This document shows, in pieces, positions 52,801 to 62,181 of a stretch of 64,000 nucleotides of DNA. The notes below the pieces were generated by a model. The model ran no database searches. It saw nothing but the letters and a program-made list of their open reading frames with translations, and was not told the origin of the DNA. Every line of letters begins with the position of its first letter. Within the stretch, counting starts at the first letter, position 1. The stretch lies in the NCBI RefSeq assembly GCF_030122805.1, contig NZ_CP126080.1, forward strand, positions 935,001 to 999,000. The letters are read 5' to 3'. Both the position numbers and the translations under genes were made by a program. This stretch comes from Mesobacillus sp. AQ2 (GTDB taxonomy: Bacteria > Bacillota > Bacilli > Bacillales > Cytobacillaceae).

Positions 52801-54018
52801 ATGAATAAACTAAAAAACTATTACCGCCAATTCCATCCGATTGTCTGGGTGCTGCTGAGCGGTACTGTCCTTGCGAGGGGATCCGCGTTTGCAACACTGC
52901 CGTTCCTGGCCATCTACCTTTCTAGGAATCTGGATTTGCATCCTGTATTGATTGGGTTGACGATTGGAATCAGCCCGTTGTCTGGTGTGATCGGCGGCTT
53001 TCTGGGCGGCCATTTGTCAGACAGATATGGCCGTAAGCCAGTCATGATCGGTTCGTTGTTCGCGATGTCGCTTGTCTATTTTGGCTTCATGATCGCTGAG
53101 ACACCGGGCTGGTTCATTATTTTAAATGCATTGAATGGCTTGAGCGGATCATTCTTCGAACCGACCAGCCAGGCACTGATTGCCGATTTGACGGAAAAAA
53201 GCAAGCGGATGAGGGCCTTTTCACTCAGATATACGGCCATCAATATCGGAGCATCAGTCGGTCCATTGCTTGGTGCCTATCTGGCAGTGGTTTCTGCCAA
53301 ATCAGCTTTCATGGTGACGGGGATTATGTATTTCATCTATGTTTTGATCCTGGCACTGATGATGAAGAAATACGATCTGGGCAACCCGGCAGGTGGAGGG
53401 GCAAGCAAAGTAACGATTGCCAGTTCCTTAAAAATCATCAGCAAAGATAAGGCATTGAGATATTTGATATTGGGAACGATCATCATTAATTTTGGGTATT
53501 CACAAATGGAATCCACTGTGCCGCAATATCTTGAATCGTCGATTGCAAACGGTGTATTTGTCTATTCAGTGATGCTGTCCATCAATGCAGTTCTGGTCGT
53601 TCTGCTGCAAATGCCAATCAGCCACTTTGCGGAAAGGTTCAAAACGATGCAGGTGATGATGGCAGGTGCGGTCTTCCTGTCATTGGGAATGCTGACGTTT
53701 AGCTTTGTAACTGGCTGGGTCACAGGCATTACGGCAATTGTTTTTATTACAGTTGGAGAGATACTCATCTTCCCATCAAGCAGTTATCTGGTCGATCAGC
53801 TTGCAACGGATGAGCTGAGGGGCACCTATTTCGGAGCGGCACAATTTCGGAGAATCGGCCATTTCCTTGGACCGATTGCGGGCGGATATTTATTGAAGGA
53901 AGCAGGCGGAACCATATTATTTATGTTCATATCCCTGGCTGTGCTTGGCAGTATCCTGTTTTTCGTCCAGGGCAACAGAATTTTTGTAAAAAAAATACCC
54001 CCTGCTATTGAAAACTAG
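52801..54018 (+). CDS. MFS-family transporter (drug efflux type)
   Basis: The 405-residue protein has 12 hydrophobic helices and the loop motif GGHLSDRYGRKPVMIGS after helix 2; ARGSAFATLPFLAIYL lies in helix 1. It is of the DHA1 exporter type like the MFS gene at 36986, but not closely similar to it. CGAGGTAAAAAGAA precedes ATG 52801. Substrate unknown. Confidence 0.85.
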   Translation: MNKLKNYYRQFHPIVWVLLSGTVLARGSAFATLPFLAIYLSRNLDLHPVLIGLTIGISPLSGVIGGFLGGHLSDRYGRKPVMIGSLFAMSLVYFGFMIAETPGWFIILNALNGLSGSFFEPTSQALIADLTEKSKRMRAFSLRYTAINIGASVGPLLGAYLAVVSAKSAFMVTGIMYFIYVLILALMMKKYDLGNPAGGGASKVTIASSLKIISKDKALRYLILGTIIINFGYSQMESTVPQYLESSIANGVFVYSVMLSINAVLVVLLQMPISHFAERFKTMQVMMAGAVFLSLGMLTFSFVTGWVTGITAIVFITVGEILIFPSSSYLVDQLATDELRGTYFGAAQFRRIGHFLGPIAGGYLLKEAGGTILFMFISLAVLGSILFFVQGNRIFVKKIPPAIEN

Positions 54019-54062
54019 CAAAAAGAGCAAGATTCGATCGAGAATCTTGTTCTTTTTGCGTT
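54018..54062 (+). terminator. Terminator of the MFS gene
   Basis: A long stem of GCAAAAAGAGCAAGATTC with its near-complement (one G-U) is followed by TTTTTTT. Confidence 0.85.
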
Positions 54063-54082
54063 TTTTTAGGAAAGGGATCATC

Positions 54083-54203
54083 CGAACAGAATGTTATATA
54101 GGTAAAAATAATTAATAAAGCGGAAACCCTAAATATATAGCGGGAAAATAATTTATATAGCGAAAAACATATTTATATAGCGAGAATTTCTTTTTTATAG
54201 AGA
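54083..54203. repeat. 20-bp repeat array of TATAGCG units (inverse of the 23.4-kb array)
   Basis: Tags of the form TATAGCG end at 54122 (AAAGCG), 54142, 54162, 54182 and 54202 (TATAGAG), with TATAGG at 54102, all exactly 20 bases apart. Read on the other strand they give CGCTATATAAAT, the unit found at 23354-23633. The array starts just after the MFS terminator. Confidence 0.85.
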
Positions 54204-54228
54204 TTTGGAAAAAACTGGCGAAAAAAAG

Positions 54229-54255
54229 AAGCCGGTCAATTCATTACTCGGCTTC
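54229..54255 (-). terminator. Terminator overlapping the end of the 37-residue gene
   Basis: GAAGCCG pairs with CGGCTTC around the stop codon; TTTTTTT follows on the minus strand. Confidence 0.8.
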
Positions 54256-54357
54256 CTTGCCAGGTGGGTCTGGCTGGCACATTTTATCAACGGCGACGCC
54301 AATCACTAGCATCATGACAATCGGAATGGAGAAGTTCAGTATATGAACAATCGTCAT
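54244..54357 (-). CDS. Small single-span membrane protein, 37 residues
   Basis: The product begins MTIVHILNFSIPIVMMLVIG and ends in a polar proline-rich tail (CQPDPPGKEAE). GAGGAGG lies 8 bases before ATG 54357, and a terminator overlaps the stop, so it is probably real. Unknown function. Confidence 0.65.
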   Translation of the reverse strand: MTIVHILNFSIPIVMMLVIGVAVDKMCQPDPPGKEAE

Positions 54358-54597
54358 GCCCATTACCTCCTCGAATTAATTAGATATACATATTACTTAC
54401 ATTATATTGCATTTGTCACAAAATAGACACATTTGATTTTTGATTATTCTGAATTTATAGTCCGAATCTGTCATTGCGTTATATATCCTCTCTTAAGACT
54501 CCGTATGGACTTCAACGTTTCCCAACAAATATTTCAAGATTTCATCACATTTATTTGCTAATTTTAAAAGAGAAACTTTCCGGGAGGGGGCGACAGT

Positions 54598-55944
54598 ATG
54601 CACAGGCTGCCAGGGCCATTTTGGTTTATCATACTTTTGCTTCTTTGGCTTATGCCTGTTGATGCCAGCGCCGAAGATTTTAAGGTGGAGGAAGGCCAAT
54701 CGATCCAAAGGGTGCTTGACCAGGCGGAAGCAGGAGACATCCTCACAATCTTTCCAGGCACCTATAAGGAAAATATTGTGATCAATAAGCGAATGACACT
54801 GAAAGGAGAACAAGGGGCAATAATTGATGGCGGGGGAAAAGGCAATGTCATCGAAATCACCGCACCTGGTGTCACCGTTAAAGGACTGACGATACAAAAC
54901 AGCGGTTCAGGGCAGGAAGACAGCGGGATTTTCATTAAGAAAGCTGATGGAAATATTATTGAAAACAATACATTGAAAGATGCCCATAATGGAATTTATA
55001 TAGCGAACAGCAAGGATAATCGGGTGCTGAAAAATAGCATAACAAGTTATGAATCCCATTTTTCGAAGCGTGGAAACGGGATCCACATGTTCAAGGGCAG
55101 CGGCCATTTGCTGAAGGAGAATGAAATTGCTGCTGTCCAGGATGGTATTTACTATGATTTTACGGAACATGTCAAAGTAACAGGAAATCATGTCAGCGAT
55201 TCACGATATGGAATGCATTTCATGTTCAGTGAAGACATTTCTGCAGTGGGGAACCATATCGAAAAGAATGTGACCGGGTTCATGGTGATGGATTCGGCAG
55301 ACATCACATTCATTGAAAACAGGGTAACCGATCACTTTCATGTCCGGGGTTTTGGCATACTCATTTATGAAACGAAGAATGTCCTGGTTGAGCACAATGA
55401 AATGTTTCGGAACAGCACAGGACTGTCCCTGGAAAACGGAGTGAATCTATCAATAAACAGGAACCTGATTGCGGCCAACCAGGTTGGGCTTGAATTCGTG
55501 GGAAAAAATAAAAACAATCTTTTTGCTGAAAACAATTTTATCGGCAATGTGGTCCAGTCCAGGATTTCGGGAGAAGACATGAGGCTGGATGATGGCTTGA
55601 AGGGAAACTACTGGGATGATTACCGCAGTTTTGACCTTTCGGATGATGGCATTGGCGAAGAGGCCTATAAGGCTGGCTCTTTATATGACCGTATTCTTCG
55701 TAAACAACCGTACTGGCAATTCTTTTTCGAAAGCCCGTCTGTCAAGCTGTGGACAAAGGCGGAATCCTTATTTCCAAGCTTTGGATCGGCAGAGGTCTAT
55801 GATGCGCGTCCGCTGATAGAACCGGCAGAAATCAAACTCTCTGCTGCACAGCAGAATGGGGACCAGTGGATGTCCGGAGTGATCGGAATGGTATTTATTG
55901 CGATATCGTTATTAGTCATAGTGAAAGGAAGGAAATTCAGATGA
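54598..55944 (+). CDS. nosD: NosD, periplasmic-type beta-helix copper-enzyme maturation protein
   Basis: The 448-residue protein has a signal peptide (1-25), a right-handed parallel beta-helix of NosD/CASH repeats (NIIENNTLKDAHNGIYIANS, LKENEIAAVQDGIYYDFT) and a C-terminal transmembrane anchor (about 425-443). NosD works with NosF and NosY to deliver the Cu-S cluster to nitrous oxide reductase. CGGGAGGGGG precedes the ATG. It heads nosD-nosL-nosY-nosF with overlapping ends. No nosZ is present in the window. Confidence 0.92.
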   Translation: MHRLPGPFWFIILLLLWLMPVDASAEDFKVEEGQSIQRVLDQAEAGDILTIFPGTYKENIVINKRMTLKGEQGAIIDGGGKGNVIEITAPGVTVKGLTIQNSGSGQEDSGIFIKKADGNIIENNTLKDAHNGIYIANSKDNRVLKNSITSYESHFSKRGNGIHMFKGSGHLLKENEIAAVQDGIYYDFTEHVKVTGNHVSDSRYGMHFMFSEDISAVGNHIEKNVTGFMVMDSADITFIENRVTDHFHVRGFGILIYETKNVLVEHNEMFRNSTGLSLENGVNLSINRNLIAANQVGLEFVGKNKNNLFAENNFIGNVVQSRISGEDMRLDDGLKGNYWDDYRSFDLSDDGIGEEAYKAGSLYDRILRKQPYWQFFFESPSVKLWTKAESLFPSFGSAEVYDARPLIEPAEIKLSAAQQNGDQWMSGVIGMVFIAISLLVIVKGRKFR

Positions 55945-56402
55945 TCAAGAAGCTTGGTTTATTACTGCTCCTTTCAGCGACCGCTGCTGGCTGCAGCAAC
56001 AATGTGATGGAGCCGGAGGAAATCAACCCGGAAATTGATGTGTGCGAAGTCTGCAATATGGGTCTCGCCCATGAGCACTATGCCACTGAGGTCGTTGCCG
56101 CTGATGGGGAAGTATATAAGTTTGATGATATAGGCTGTATGGATGAGTTCCTTGAGAGGGAAGCAGATCTTCAGGATGAAAAGGCAGCCAAAAAATATGT
56201 GCGAGATGTGGATACAGGTGAATGGGTGGAACTTCAAAACGCTTTCCATGCCTACCATCCTGATTTCTGGACACCGATGGCAAATGGAGTGGTAAGCTTC
56301 AAGGACAAGGAGAGTGCTGAACAATATGTGAAAAAACAGGGCGTGGGAGAAGTGCTGAATTATAAAGAGTTAGAAAAACATGAGTGGAGCTGGGAGCAAT
56401 GA
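55941..56402 (+). CDS. nosL: NosL copper-chaperone lipoprotein
   Basis: The 153-residue protein has a lipoprotein signal with lipobox LSATAAGC and the Cu(I)-binding motif CEVCNMGL, with EVYKFDDIGCMDEF after it. NosL delivers copper to the NosDFY system. ATG 55941 overlaps the nosD stop and has AAGGAAGG upstream. Confidence 0.92.
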   Translation: MIKKLGLLLLLSATAAGCSNNVMEPEEINPEIDVCEVCNMGLAHEHYATEVVAADGEVYKFDDIGCMDEFLEREADLQDEKAAKKYVRDVDTGEWVELQNAFHAYHPDFWTPMANGVVSFKDKESAEQYVKKQGVGEVLNYKELEKHEWSWEQ

Positions 56403-57217
56403 TGCATATTGCCAGGCGGCAGATGACCCTGTTGATGAGAAGCCACTGGCTGGCAGGCTTTGGCTTGCTGTTCTCATCTCTTGCCGTCATGGTTGCGTTC
56501 CTCGGGAACACCGGAGGCTCAGGCTTCGATGGATTTAACCGGATGACAGCGAGCCTCCTGAATATCAATTTATTGCTGATCCCCCTGCTTTCACTTTTAA
56601 TTGGGAGCCTGTTCCTGTCTGGTGAAAAGGAGGATCGGTGGCTGATGCTGCTTCTGACGTATCCTGTATCGCCCTGGAGTGTGATCCTCGGAAAATATAC
56701 AGGTTTGTTTGTCGCCATCTGGTCTGTGCTGACATTTGGATATGGAGCAGCACTGCTGGTGATTTTCTTTTTAGGCGCGGGTGTTTCTATATCACTGCTG
56801 TTATTATTTTATCTCTACTCCATATTGCTTGCGGCGATTTGTCTGTCACTGGCGATGGTGATTGGGACCATTGCCAAATCGCGATTCCAGGCGCTTGGCA
56901 TCAGTTTGATTGTCTGGGCATTCCTGGTCCTGTTCTATGAATTTATCATTATGGGTTTAAGCATGCTCCTAATGAAGCAATGGCTGCTGCCTATGTTGAC
57001 AGTGTCGATTTTCCTGAACCCGATAGAACTGATCCGGGTCCAGTCGATCCTATCGCTTGATGGCGCATCGGTATTTGGCCCGCGATTATATGATTTGACG
57101 ATCTGGGCGGATGGCATGATGGGAAAAATGCTGTTTATTCTTGCTGTCTTGCTCTGGATGGTTTTGCCGGTGGTTTTTTCGGTGCGCAGGCTGAAAAGGG
57201 GTGTTGCAGATGAATGA
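56399..57217 (+). CDS. nosY: NosY-type ABC permease
   Basis: The 272-residue permease has six hydrophobic helices (ABC-2 type), with LLTYPVSPWSVILGKYTG in the usual coupling region. It pairs with NosF and acts with NosD. ATG 56399 overlaps the nosL stop as ATGA. It overlaps nosF by 8 bases. Confidence 0.88.
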   Translation: MMHIARRQMTLLMRSHWLAGFGLLFSSLAVMVAFLGNTGGSGFDGFNRMTASLLNINLLLIPLLSLLIGSLFLSGEKEDRWLMLLLTYPVSPWSVILGKYTGLFVAIWSVLTFGYGAALLVIFFLGAGVSISLLLLFYLYSILLAAICLSLAMVIGTIAKSRFQALGISLIVWAFLVLFYEFIIMGLSMLLMKQWLLPMLTVSIFLNPIELIRVQSILSLDGASVFGPRLYDLTIWADGMMGKMLFILAVLLWMVLPVVFSVRRLKRGVADE

Positions 57218-57917
57218 GGAATGGATCAGGATTGAAGCACTGGCCAAGCATTACAGTGAGACAAAAAAGGTTAAAGATATCAGTTTTTCCATCAACAAGC
57301 CGGAAATCTTCGCTCTTTGTGGCGGAAACGGTGCGGGAAAAAGTACGTTGATTAAAATGCTGACAGGCATCATGAAGCCGACCAGTGGGAAGGTTTTTCT
57401 CGAAGGGAGTGAAATCGACCCGCGAAACCATGATTTTAAAGAACTGTTTTCGTATATGCCAGATGAAATGTTATTCCCGCGCCAATTGACTGCTCTTGAA
57501 GTGTTGACATTTTTTGCGAGATTAAGAGGCATCAGTGATGAAAGAGTGAATGAAGCACTTCAGCAGGTCGGTTTATTTGAAGTGCGTCATATGCAGATCA
57601 AACAATATTCAAAAGGCATGCAGCAGCGGCTTTCCCTGGCGCAGGCACTGCTCCCTGATGTTCCATTAAGGATTCTCGACGAACCGACTAATGGGCTTGA
57701 TCCACTCTGGGTGTTACGCTTCAAGGAAATTATTCAGGAAGAGAAGCGGCAGGGAAAAACGATTTTTTTCACTACCCATATTCTCAGTCTTGTAGAGGAA
57801 TTGGCTGACCGGGCTGCCTTCATGGAAGAAGGGAAGATGAAGGTCTGTGATGCCGTCGATTCACTTATCCATCAGAACGGCAGCTACCTTCCATTGGAAA
57901 AAGTATTTTTCAATTAG
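57210..57917 (+). CDS. nosF: NosF-type ABC ATPase
   Basis: The 235-residue ATPase has Walker A GGNGAGKST, signature YSKGMQQRLSLAQ, Walker B LRILDEPTNGLDP and a switch His (FTTHILS). It energises the NosFDY transporter. ATG 57210 has AAAAGGGG upstream and lies inside the end of nosY. Confidence 0.92.
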   Translation: MNEEWIRIEALAKHYSETKKVKDISFSINKPEIFALCGGNGAGKSTLIKMLTGIMKPTSGKVFLEGSEIDPRNHDFKELFSYMPDEMLFPRQLTALEVLTFFARLRGISDERVNEALQQVGLFEVRHMQIKQYSKGMQQRLSLAQALLPDVPLRILDEPTNGLDPLWVLRFKEIIQEEKRQGKTIFFTTHILSLVEELADRAAFMEEGKMKVCDAVDSLIHQNGSYLPLEKVFFN

Positions 57918-57952
57918 CATTCCTCCGTTCCACTAGCGGCACTGGTGAATAA

Positions 57953-57987
57953 GAAAACTCCCGGTAAAATGGTACCGGGAGTTTTCT
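57953..57987 (+). terminator. Terminator of the nos cluster
   Basis: GAAAACTCCCGGTA pairs with TACCGGGAGTTTTC; usable in both directions. Confidence 0.85.
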
Positions 57988-58056
57988 TCGTTTTATCAAG
58001 GCTTTCTTATCGAAACGTGAGCTGTTATTCCTTTTTGAAGCATCGGAAAAAACTTA

Positions 58057-58725
58057 TCAATGACCGCTTTCTTTTTTGCTGCTGTCTTCCATATTGTTTT
58101 CGCTATCTTTATTCATGTCTTCCATATCGTTTTCATTATCTTTATTCAGGCTGCCCGAATTCATCTTCATTTTCTTCATATATCTTTCATTCGCCATCTG
58201 GTCGATTTGCTCCCATGAAGCCATCATTGCGTTTTTATCGCTGTTTTCTGCGATGAATTTTTCGGCGCTTCCCTGATCTTTGAAGAAAGCATATCCGTAT
58301 TTCATCGGTGTTTTAATCTCGGCTTTAACAGGTATGGCGGCATCTGCATCAATCCATTCTGATGTCAGGTAGTCACGCACCCATTTTTCCTCGAATTCAA
58401 CTTCATCGCGTCTGGGTGTATTCAACAGACATCCAGAATCATCAAAGAACACATAGTCACCGTCTTTGGTTTTCGCCTGTGCCGTGAAAACGCCCATCGG
58501 ATCTTTTTCAGGATATACCTTCATATTGCAGAAAGCACAGACATCGTCAGCGCCTGGCTCATGTGGGCCGTCTGCGTGATCATCTGCTTCATTCTCTTCA
58601 TGTTTCATTTCTTTAGCTGCGGTATCCTGGTCATCTTTTGGCTCGTTTTTGGCAGAGTCATTACCGCAGGCTGAAACGATTGTCATCAACATTATTGCCA
58701 TCATGACAGCAAGGAATTTCTTCAT
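58057..58725 (-). CDS. Second NosL-family lipoprotein with repetitive C-terminal tail
   Basis: The 222-residue protein has a lipobox (IVSACGN), a charged His/Glu/Asp-rich linker (KHEENEADDHADGPHEPG) that could bind metal, a NosL domain with CAFCNMKV and VFFDDSGCL, and a C-terminal tail of near-repeats (NKDNENDMED, NKDSENNMED). It faces the nos cluster. It may bind copper for a different target than NosL 55941. GGAGGAG precedes the ATG. Confidence 0.85.
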   Translation of the reverse strand: MKKFLAVMMAIMLMTIVSACGNDSAKNEPKDDQDTAAKEMKHEENEADDHADGPHEPGADDVCAFCNMKVYPEKDPMGVFTAQAKTKDGDYVFFDDSGCLLNTPRRDEVEFEEKWVRDYLTSEWIDADAAIPVKAEIKTPMKYGYAFFKDQGSAEKFIAENSDKNAMMASWEQIDQMANERYMKKMKMNSGSLNKDNENDMEDMNKDSENNMEDSSKKESGH

Positions 58726-58975
58726 ACAATCTCCTCCTTTGATCGAATATAATCCTATCAGGGAGTTGTGATTAAAATGCGAAAAAAACGTGGGGAAAAA
58801 GTGAGATACACCGGTTTTTTTTGACGATTTTATGACAGGAATTCAAAAAGTGCGGGAATATCACTATTCATGTCTTTGTGATAATTTAACTGAATTTTAA
58901 TAGTCTTGAGTATATTTGGACAAAAGTATAAGATTTAAATGATAGCTATATTTTGGAAATAGCGAGGTGCTCGAC

Positions 58976-60073
58976 ATGAACGATGTAGAGGCTCTTATTT
59001 TAAAATTGATAATAGAGGATCCGTACATTTCACTGAATGATCTTGCCGCTAAGACGGATGTGCCGAAAGATGCAGTTGCCGGCTATATCTCCTCCTTAAC
59101 AAAGCAAGGGAAAATTTTGGGGAGAGCCTATATGTTGCCAGAGAGACGCCAAGTGTTATGTGTAGGCGGTGCAAATATAGACCGAAAGATATGGGCGAAA
59201 GGTGTGCTGGAACTCGGCACTTCGAATCCGGCTGAGAGCTCAAAGTCTTGCGGCGGGGTTGCCAGGAATATTGCGGAGAATCTGGGGAGACTCGGGAATA
59301 ATGTCAGTGTGCTGACAGTTGTGGGCGATGACCATGAAGGACACTGGCTGATGGAATACACAAGGGCGTTCGTCGATGTCGCTCCGTCCGAGTTCCTCAA
59401 TGGTCAGTCTACTGGGACCTATACGGCAGTCCTGGACCATGATGGGGAAATGACTGTCGCTTTAGCCGAGATGTCAGTCTATGATTCTATCACTCCAGCA
59501 TTCATCGATCCCAAATGGGGTTATTTTGCTTCAGCGGATTTCATCATGCTGGACACCAATTTTCCGGCAGATGTGCTGGAGCGGATTATCGAGCGATGCC
59601 GCAAGGAAAACATAGAGCTTTGTATCACACCTGTTTCATCGCCGAAAGCGAGGAAATTGCCTGACAACCTGCTGGGGGTTACCTGGCTGATTGCCAATAA
59701 GGAGGAAGCGGAAGCGATTTCGGGCATCACAATTGAAAACGAAGGCGACTTTTTCAGGGCTGCAGAGATCATCATACATAAAGGTGTCGAAAAGGTTGTC
59801 ATCAGTCGCGGAGATAAAGGATTGATCTATTTTACAAGAAAAGGTGAAGCTGGAGTCCTGATACCCCCAGCGATCTCTGTCATCGATGTGACTGGAGCGG
59901 GTGATTCGCTCGTCGCCGGGATCATCTATGCCCATCTTAATGGAATCCCGACTGAGGATGCCTGTAAGATCGGGATGGCCTGTTCGATTATTACCTTACA
60001 GTCGATCGAAACAGTGAACCCCATCTTGAATAATAAACAGTTACTCGAAACTTTCAAACAAAACTTTAAATAA
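58976..60073 (+). CDS. psuK: PfkB-family pseudouridine kinase with N-terminal HTH
   Basis: The 365-residue protein has a winged HTH in residues 1-55 (LIIEDPYISLNDLAAKTDVP), then a PfkB kinase domain (VLCVGGANIDRKIWA, GGVARNIAENLGRLG, DVTGAGDSLVAGI with the catalytic Asp). Followed by psuG, it phosphorylates pseudouridine in nucleoside salvage. ATG 58976 lies 6 bases after GCGAGGTG. The HTH suggests self-regulation. Confidence 0.9.
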   Translation: MNDVEALILKLIIEDPYISLNDLAAKTDVPKDAVAGYISSLTKQGKILGRAYMLPERRQVLCVGGANIDRKIWAKGVLELGTSNPAESSKSCGGVARNIAENLGRLGNNVSVLTVVGDDHEGHWLMEYTRAFVDVAPSEFLNGQSTGTYTAVLDHDGEMTVALAEMSVYDSITPAFIDPKWGYFASADFIMLDTNFPADVLERIIERCRKENIELCITPVSSPKARKLPDNLLGVTWLIANKEEAEAISGITIENEGDFFRAAEIIIHKGVEKVVISRGDKGLIYFTRKGEAGVLIPPAISVIDVTGAGDSLVAGIIYAHLNGIPTEDACKIGMACSIITLQSIETVNPILNNKQLLETFKQNFK

Positions 60074-60085
60074 GCGAGGTACAAC

Positions 60086-61012
60086 ATGCTGGAGAAGTGG
60101 CTTGATTTTTCACAGGAAGTAATAGAAGCGAAGAACGCGGGCAGACCGATCGTTGCTCTGGAATCTACGATTATATCACATGGGATGCCTTATCCACAGA
60201 ATGTCCAGACAGCAAGGGAGGTAGAGCAGATCATCCGTGATAATGGGGCGGTTCCTGCAACCATTGCCATTCTTGATGGTAAAATTAAGATCGGGCTCTC
60301 GGATGAAGAACTGAAGTACCTGGGCAAAAGCAAGAATGTAGAAAAAACCAGCAGACGGGACCTCGCGTATCTGTTATCAACCGGTAAAAATGGAGCAACA
60401 ACAGTGGCAGCCACAATGATCTGCGCAGAACTGGCAAATCTAGAGGTATTTGTGACAGGAGGAATTGGCGGTGTACATCGTGAAGCGGGAACAACGATGG
60501 ATATTTCTGCCGACCTGCAAGAACTGGCAAAAACAAATGTAGCAGTAGTATGTGCAGGCGCCAAGTCGATTCTGGACCTGGGATTGACTCTAGAGTATCT
60601 TGAAACCCATGGTGTACCTGTTGTAGGCTATGGTACCGATTCATTGCCAGCGTTCTATACACGGACGAGCCCGTATAATGTAAACTTCCGCCTCGATACT
60701 CCCGAGGCTGTCGCGGATATGATCAAAACTAAATGGGATCTTGGGCTCAATGGTGGAATCGTCGTTGCCAATCCGATCCCTGAAGGTGATGCAATGGAAG
60801 AAAGTTTCATAGCTGACGTAATCGAAAAAGCACTGGCAGAAGCGAAGAAAAAGCATATAGACGGCAAGCATTTGACCCCATTCCTGCTGGGTAAGGTTAA
60901 AGAACTGACCGAGGGAAAGAGCCTTGTTGCTAATATCGCGCTTGTCAAAAATAACGCCAGGGTGGGAGCGAAGATTGCCGCCAGCCTTTCCAAACAGAGA
61001 ATCAGCCATTAA
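60086..61012 (+). CDS. psuG: Pseudouridine-5'-phosphate glycosidase
   Basis: The 308-residue IndA/PsuG-family enzyme has motifs [35 protein letters not shown] and [13 protein letters not shown]. It cleaves pseudouridine 5'-phosphate to uracil and ribose 5-phosphate, completing the path begun by psuK 12 bases upstream. GCGAGGTAC precedes the ATG. A terminator overlaps its stop codon. Confidence 0.95.
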   Translation: MLEKWLDFSQEVIEAKNAGRPIVALESTIISHGMPYPQNVQTAREVEQIIRDNGAVPATIAILDGKIKIGLSDEELKYLGKSKNVEKTSRRDLAYLLSTGKNGATTVAATMICAELANLEVFVTGGIGGVHREAGTTMDISADLQELAKTNVAVVCAGAKSILDLGLTLEYLETHGVPVVGYGTDSLPAFYTRTSPYNVNFRLDTPEAVADMIKTKWDLGLNGGIVVANPIPEGDAMEESFIADVIEKALAEAKKKHIDGKHLTPFLLGKVKELTEGKSLVANIALVKNNARVGAKIAASLSKQRISH

Positions 61013-61026
61013 GGCTGTTTTTTTTG
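61003..61026 (+). terminator. Terminator of psuKG
   Basis: CAGCC-ATTAA-GGCTG followed by eight T residues; the stop codon is in the loop. Confidence 0.8.
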
Positions 61027-61073
61027 GTATTTTGGTCTAAGATGCATTCTTAATTTGTATTTTATAATACTCG

Positions 61074-61415
61074 CTACTTTTCTTTATCAATACGGTTCTT
61101 GAATTTCATGAAATCAAGGTAATAAGAAAAATCTTCTTTGCTGATCCCATTTTTTATTGCTTCGTCAACAAGTCCGATCCATTCCTCATCAACGGGGATC
61201 GAATCAATCCTTTTTGTTTGCTGGCCCATCAGGTTCTCCACAGACGTATCCAGATTGTGGGCAAGTCGTGATAAAACCTGGAGCGAAGGATTTTCTTGAA
61301 TGCCTCTTTCGATATAACTGAGGTATGACTTGGAAACATTCGCTTTTTGAGAAAGTTCAGTAATAGAATAGTTTCTTTCCAATCTTAATCTTTTAATCTT
61401 CTCTCCAACCTTCAT
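61074..61415 (-). CDS. SinR-family repressor paralog
   Basis: The 113-residue protein has an XRE HTH (EKIKRLRLERNYSITELSQK, VSKSYLSYIERG) and a C-terminal Sin-type dimerisation helix pair (EEWIGLVDEAIKNGISKEDF). The same domain occurs in SinI 0.8 kb away, so it could bind SinI or the other SinR. No clear ribosome site beyond AAGGAGATAAC. Confidence 0.85.
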   Translation of the reverse strand: MKVGEKIKRLRLERNYSITELSQKANVSKSYLSYIERGIQENPSLQVLSRLAHNLDTSVENLMGQQTKRIDSIPVDEEWIGLVDEAIKNGISKEDFSYYLDFMKFKNRIDKEK

Positions 61416-61506
61416 CTAGTTATCTCCTTAAAATCAACTGTATTCATTATAACGAACAAATAGATTCTTTAAAAAATACGAAATAGTATGAGAATGGAAG
61501 GAATTT

Positions 61507-61539
61507 CTTAAAAAAGAACGATTATTGTTCTTTTTTAAG
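61507..61539. promoter_or_regulatory. Candidate SinR operator: perfect 13-bp inverted repeat
   Basis: CTTAAAAAAGAAC-GATTATT-GTTCTTTTTTAAG contains two facing GTTCTTT half-sites, matching the SinR consensus GTTCTYT. It is 95 bases before the zinc-ribbon gene and 92 bases before the sinR paralog. Confidence 0.65.
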
Positions 61540-61633
61540 AAAATTCGCCTTATTATGGACTTTTTCAAAAATGGTTCCTCTGAACTATACTCGAATGGAG
61601 TGTAGTAGTACCGAGTTAAGGAGGCAAATGGCA

Positions 61634-61849
61634 ATGTACAGAAAAAACTGCGATCGATGCAATCGTCCCTCGTTTAGCAGCAGTGAACAGGGTGAATGGC
61701 TATGTCCGGTGTGTGGCAATGATTTAACAAGGTACCCGTTTTTCAATGCCATCAGCCTTGAAAAAGTAGTCCTAAAGCATCGCGGGAAAAGGCAAACCTA
61801 TCCAAAAACTTCACAGTCCAAAGGCTTATCTTCAGATTTATGGGGGTGA
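61634..61849 (+). CDS. Small zinc-ribbon protein, 71 residues
   Basis: The product begins MYRKNCDRCNRPSFSSSEQG and continues to WLCPVCGNDLTRYP, so two CxxC knuckles (CDRC, CPVC) can bind one zinc. The C-terminal half is basic. AAGGAGG is 10 bases before ATG 61634; ATG 61628 is too close. The SinR-type operator upstream suggests control by SinR-family proteins. Unknown function. Confidence 0.7.
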   Translation: MYRKNCDRCNRPSFSSSEQGEWLCPVCGNDLTRYPFFNAISLEKVVLKHRGKRQTYPKTSQSKGLSSDLWG

Positions 61850-62065
61850 ATGTAAAAAAAGAGTTCAACATTTAAGGATAGGATGCGACAAAAAATACTA
61901 GTAAAAAGATTTAAATTTTCAGAAAAATAATGTTTTAATTCATAAATTTGTAATTGTTTGGAAGAAAAAGAAGGATAGTTCCAGAAATTCGCCGACAAAT
62001 ATTTACATGTTAAATATATAGAACAAGGTACAATGACATTGGGAGTAAACGATTAAGCAAAAAGG

Positions 62066-62152
62066 TACAGATAAAGGCAAACTGGTTGAAAAACCAGGAC
62101 GCAAAGTCACGGATCTAAGGTACAAAAGTACTATGATGGCCGGGCCGCCTGG
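62066..62152 (+). promoter_or_regulatory. c-di-GMP-I (GEMM) riboswitch upstream of sinI
   Basis: Conserved segments in order: AAAGGCAAAC, P2 CTGGTT-GAAA-AACCAG with GAAA tetraloop, GGACGCAAAGTCAC, CTAAGG and ATGGCCGGG. These are the hallmarks of the class I c-di-GMP aptamer. Flanking AAGGTACAG (62062-62070) can pair with CTGTATTTT (62161-62169, two G-U pairs), ending right at the sinI ribosome site. No terminator lies between aptamer and gene, so control is probably at translation. From 61850 to 62065 I see only AT-rich sequence. Confidence 0.92.
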
Positions 62153-62181
62153 GATACTAACTGTATTTTGGGGGGAAGAAC

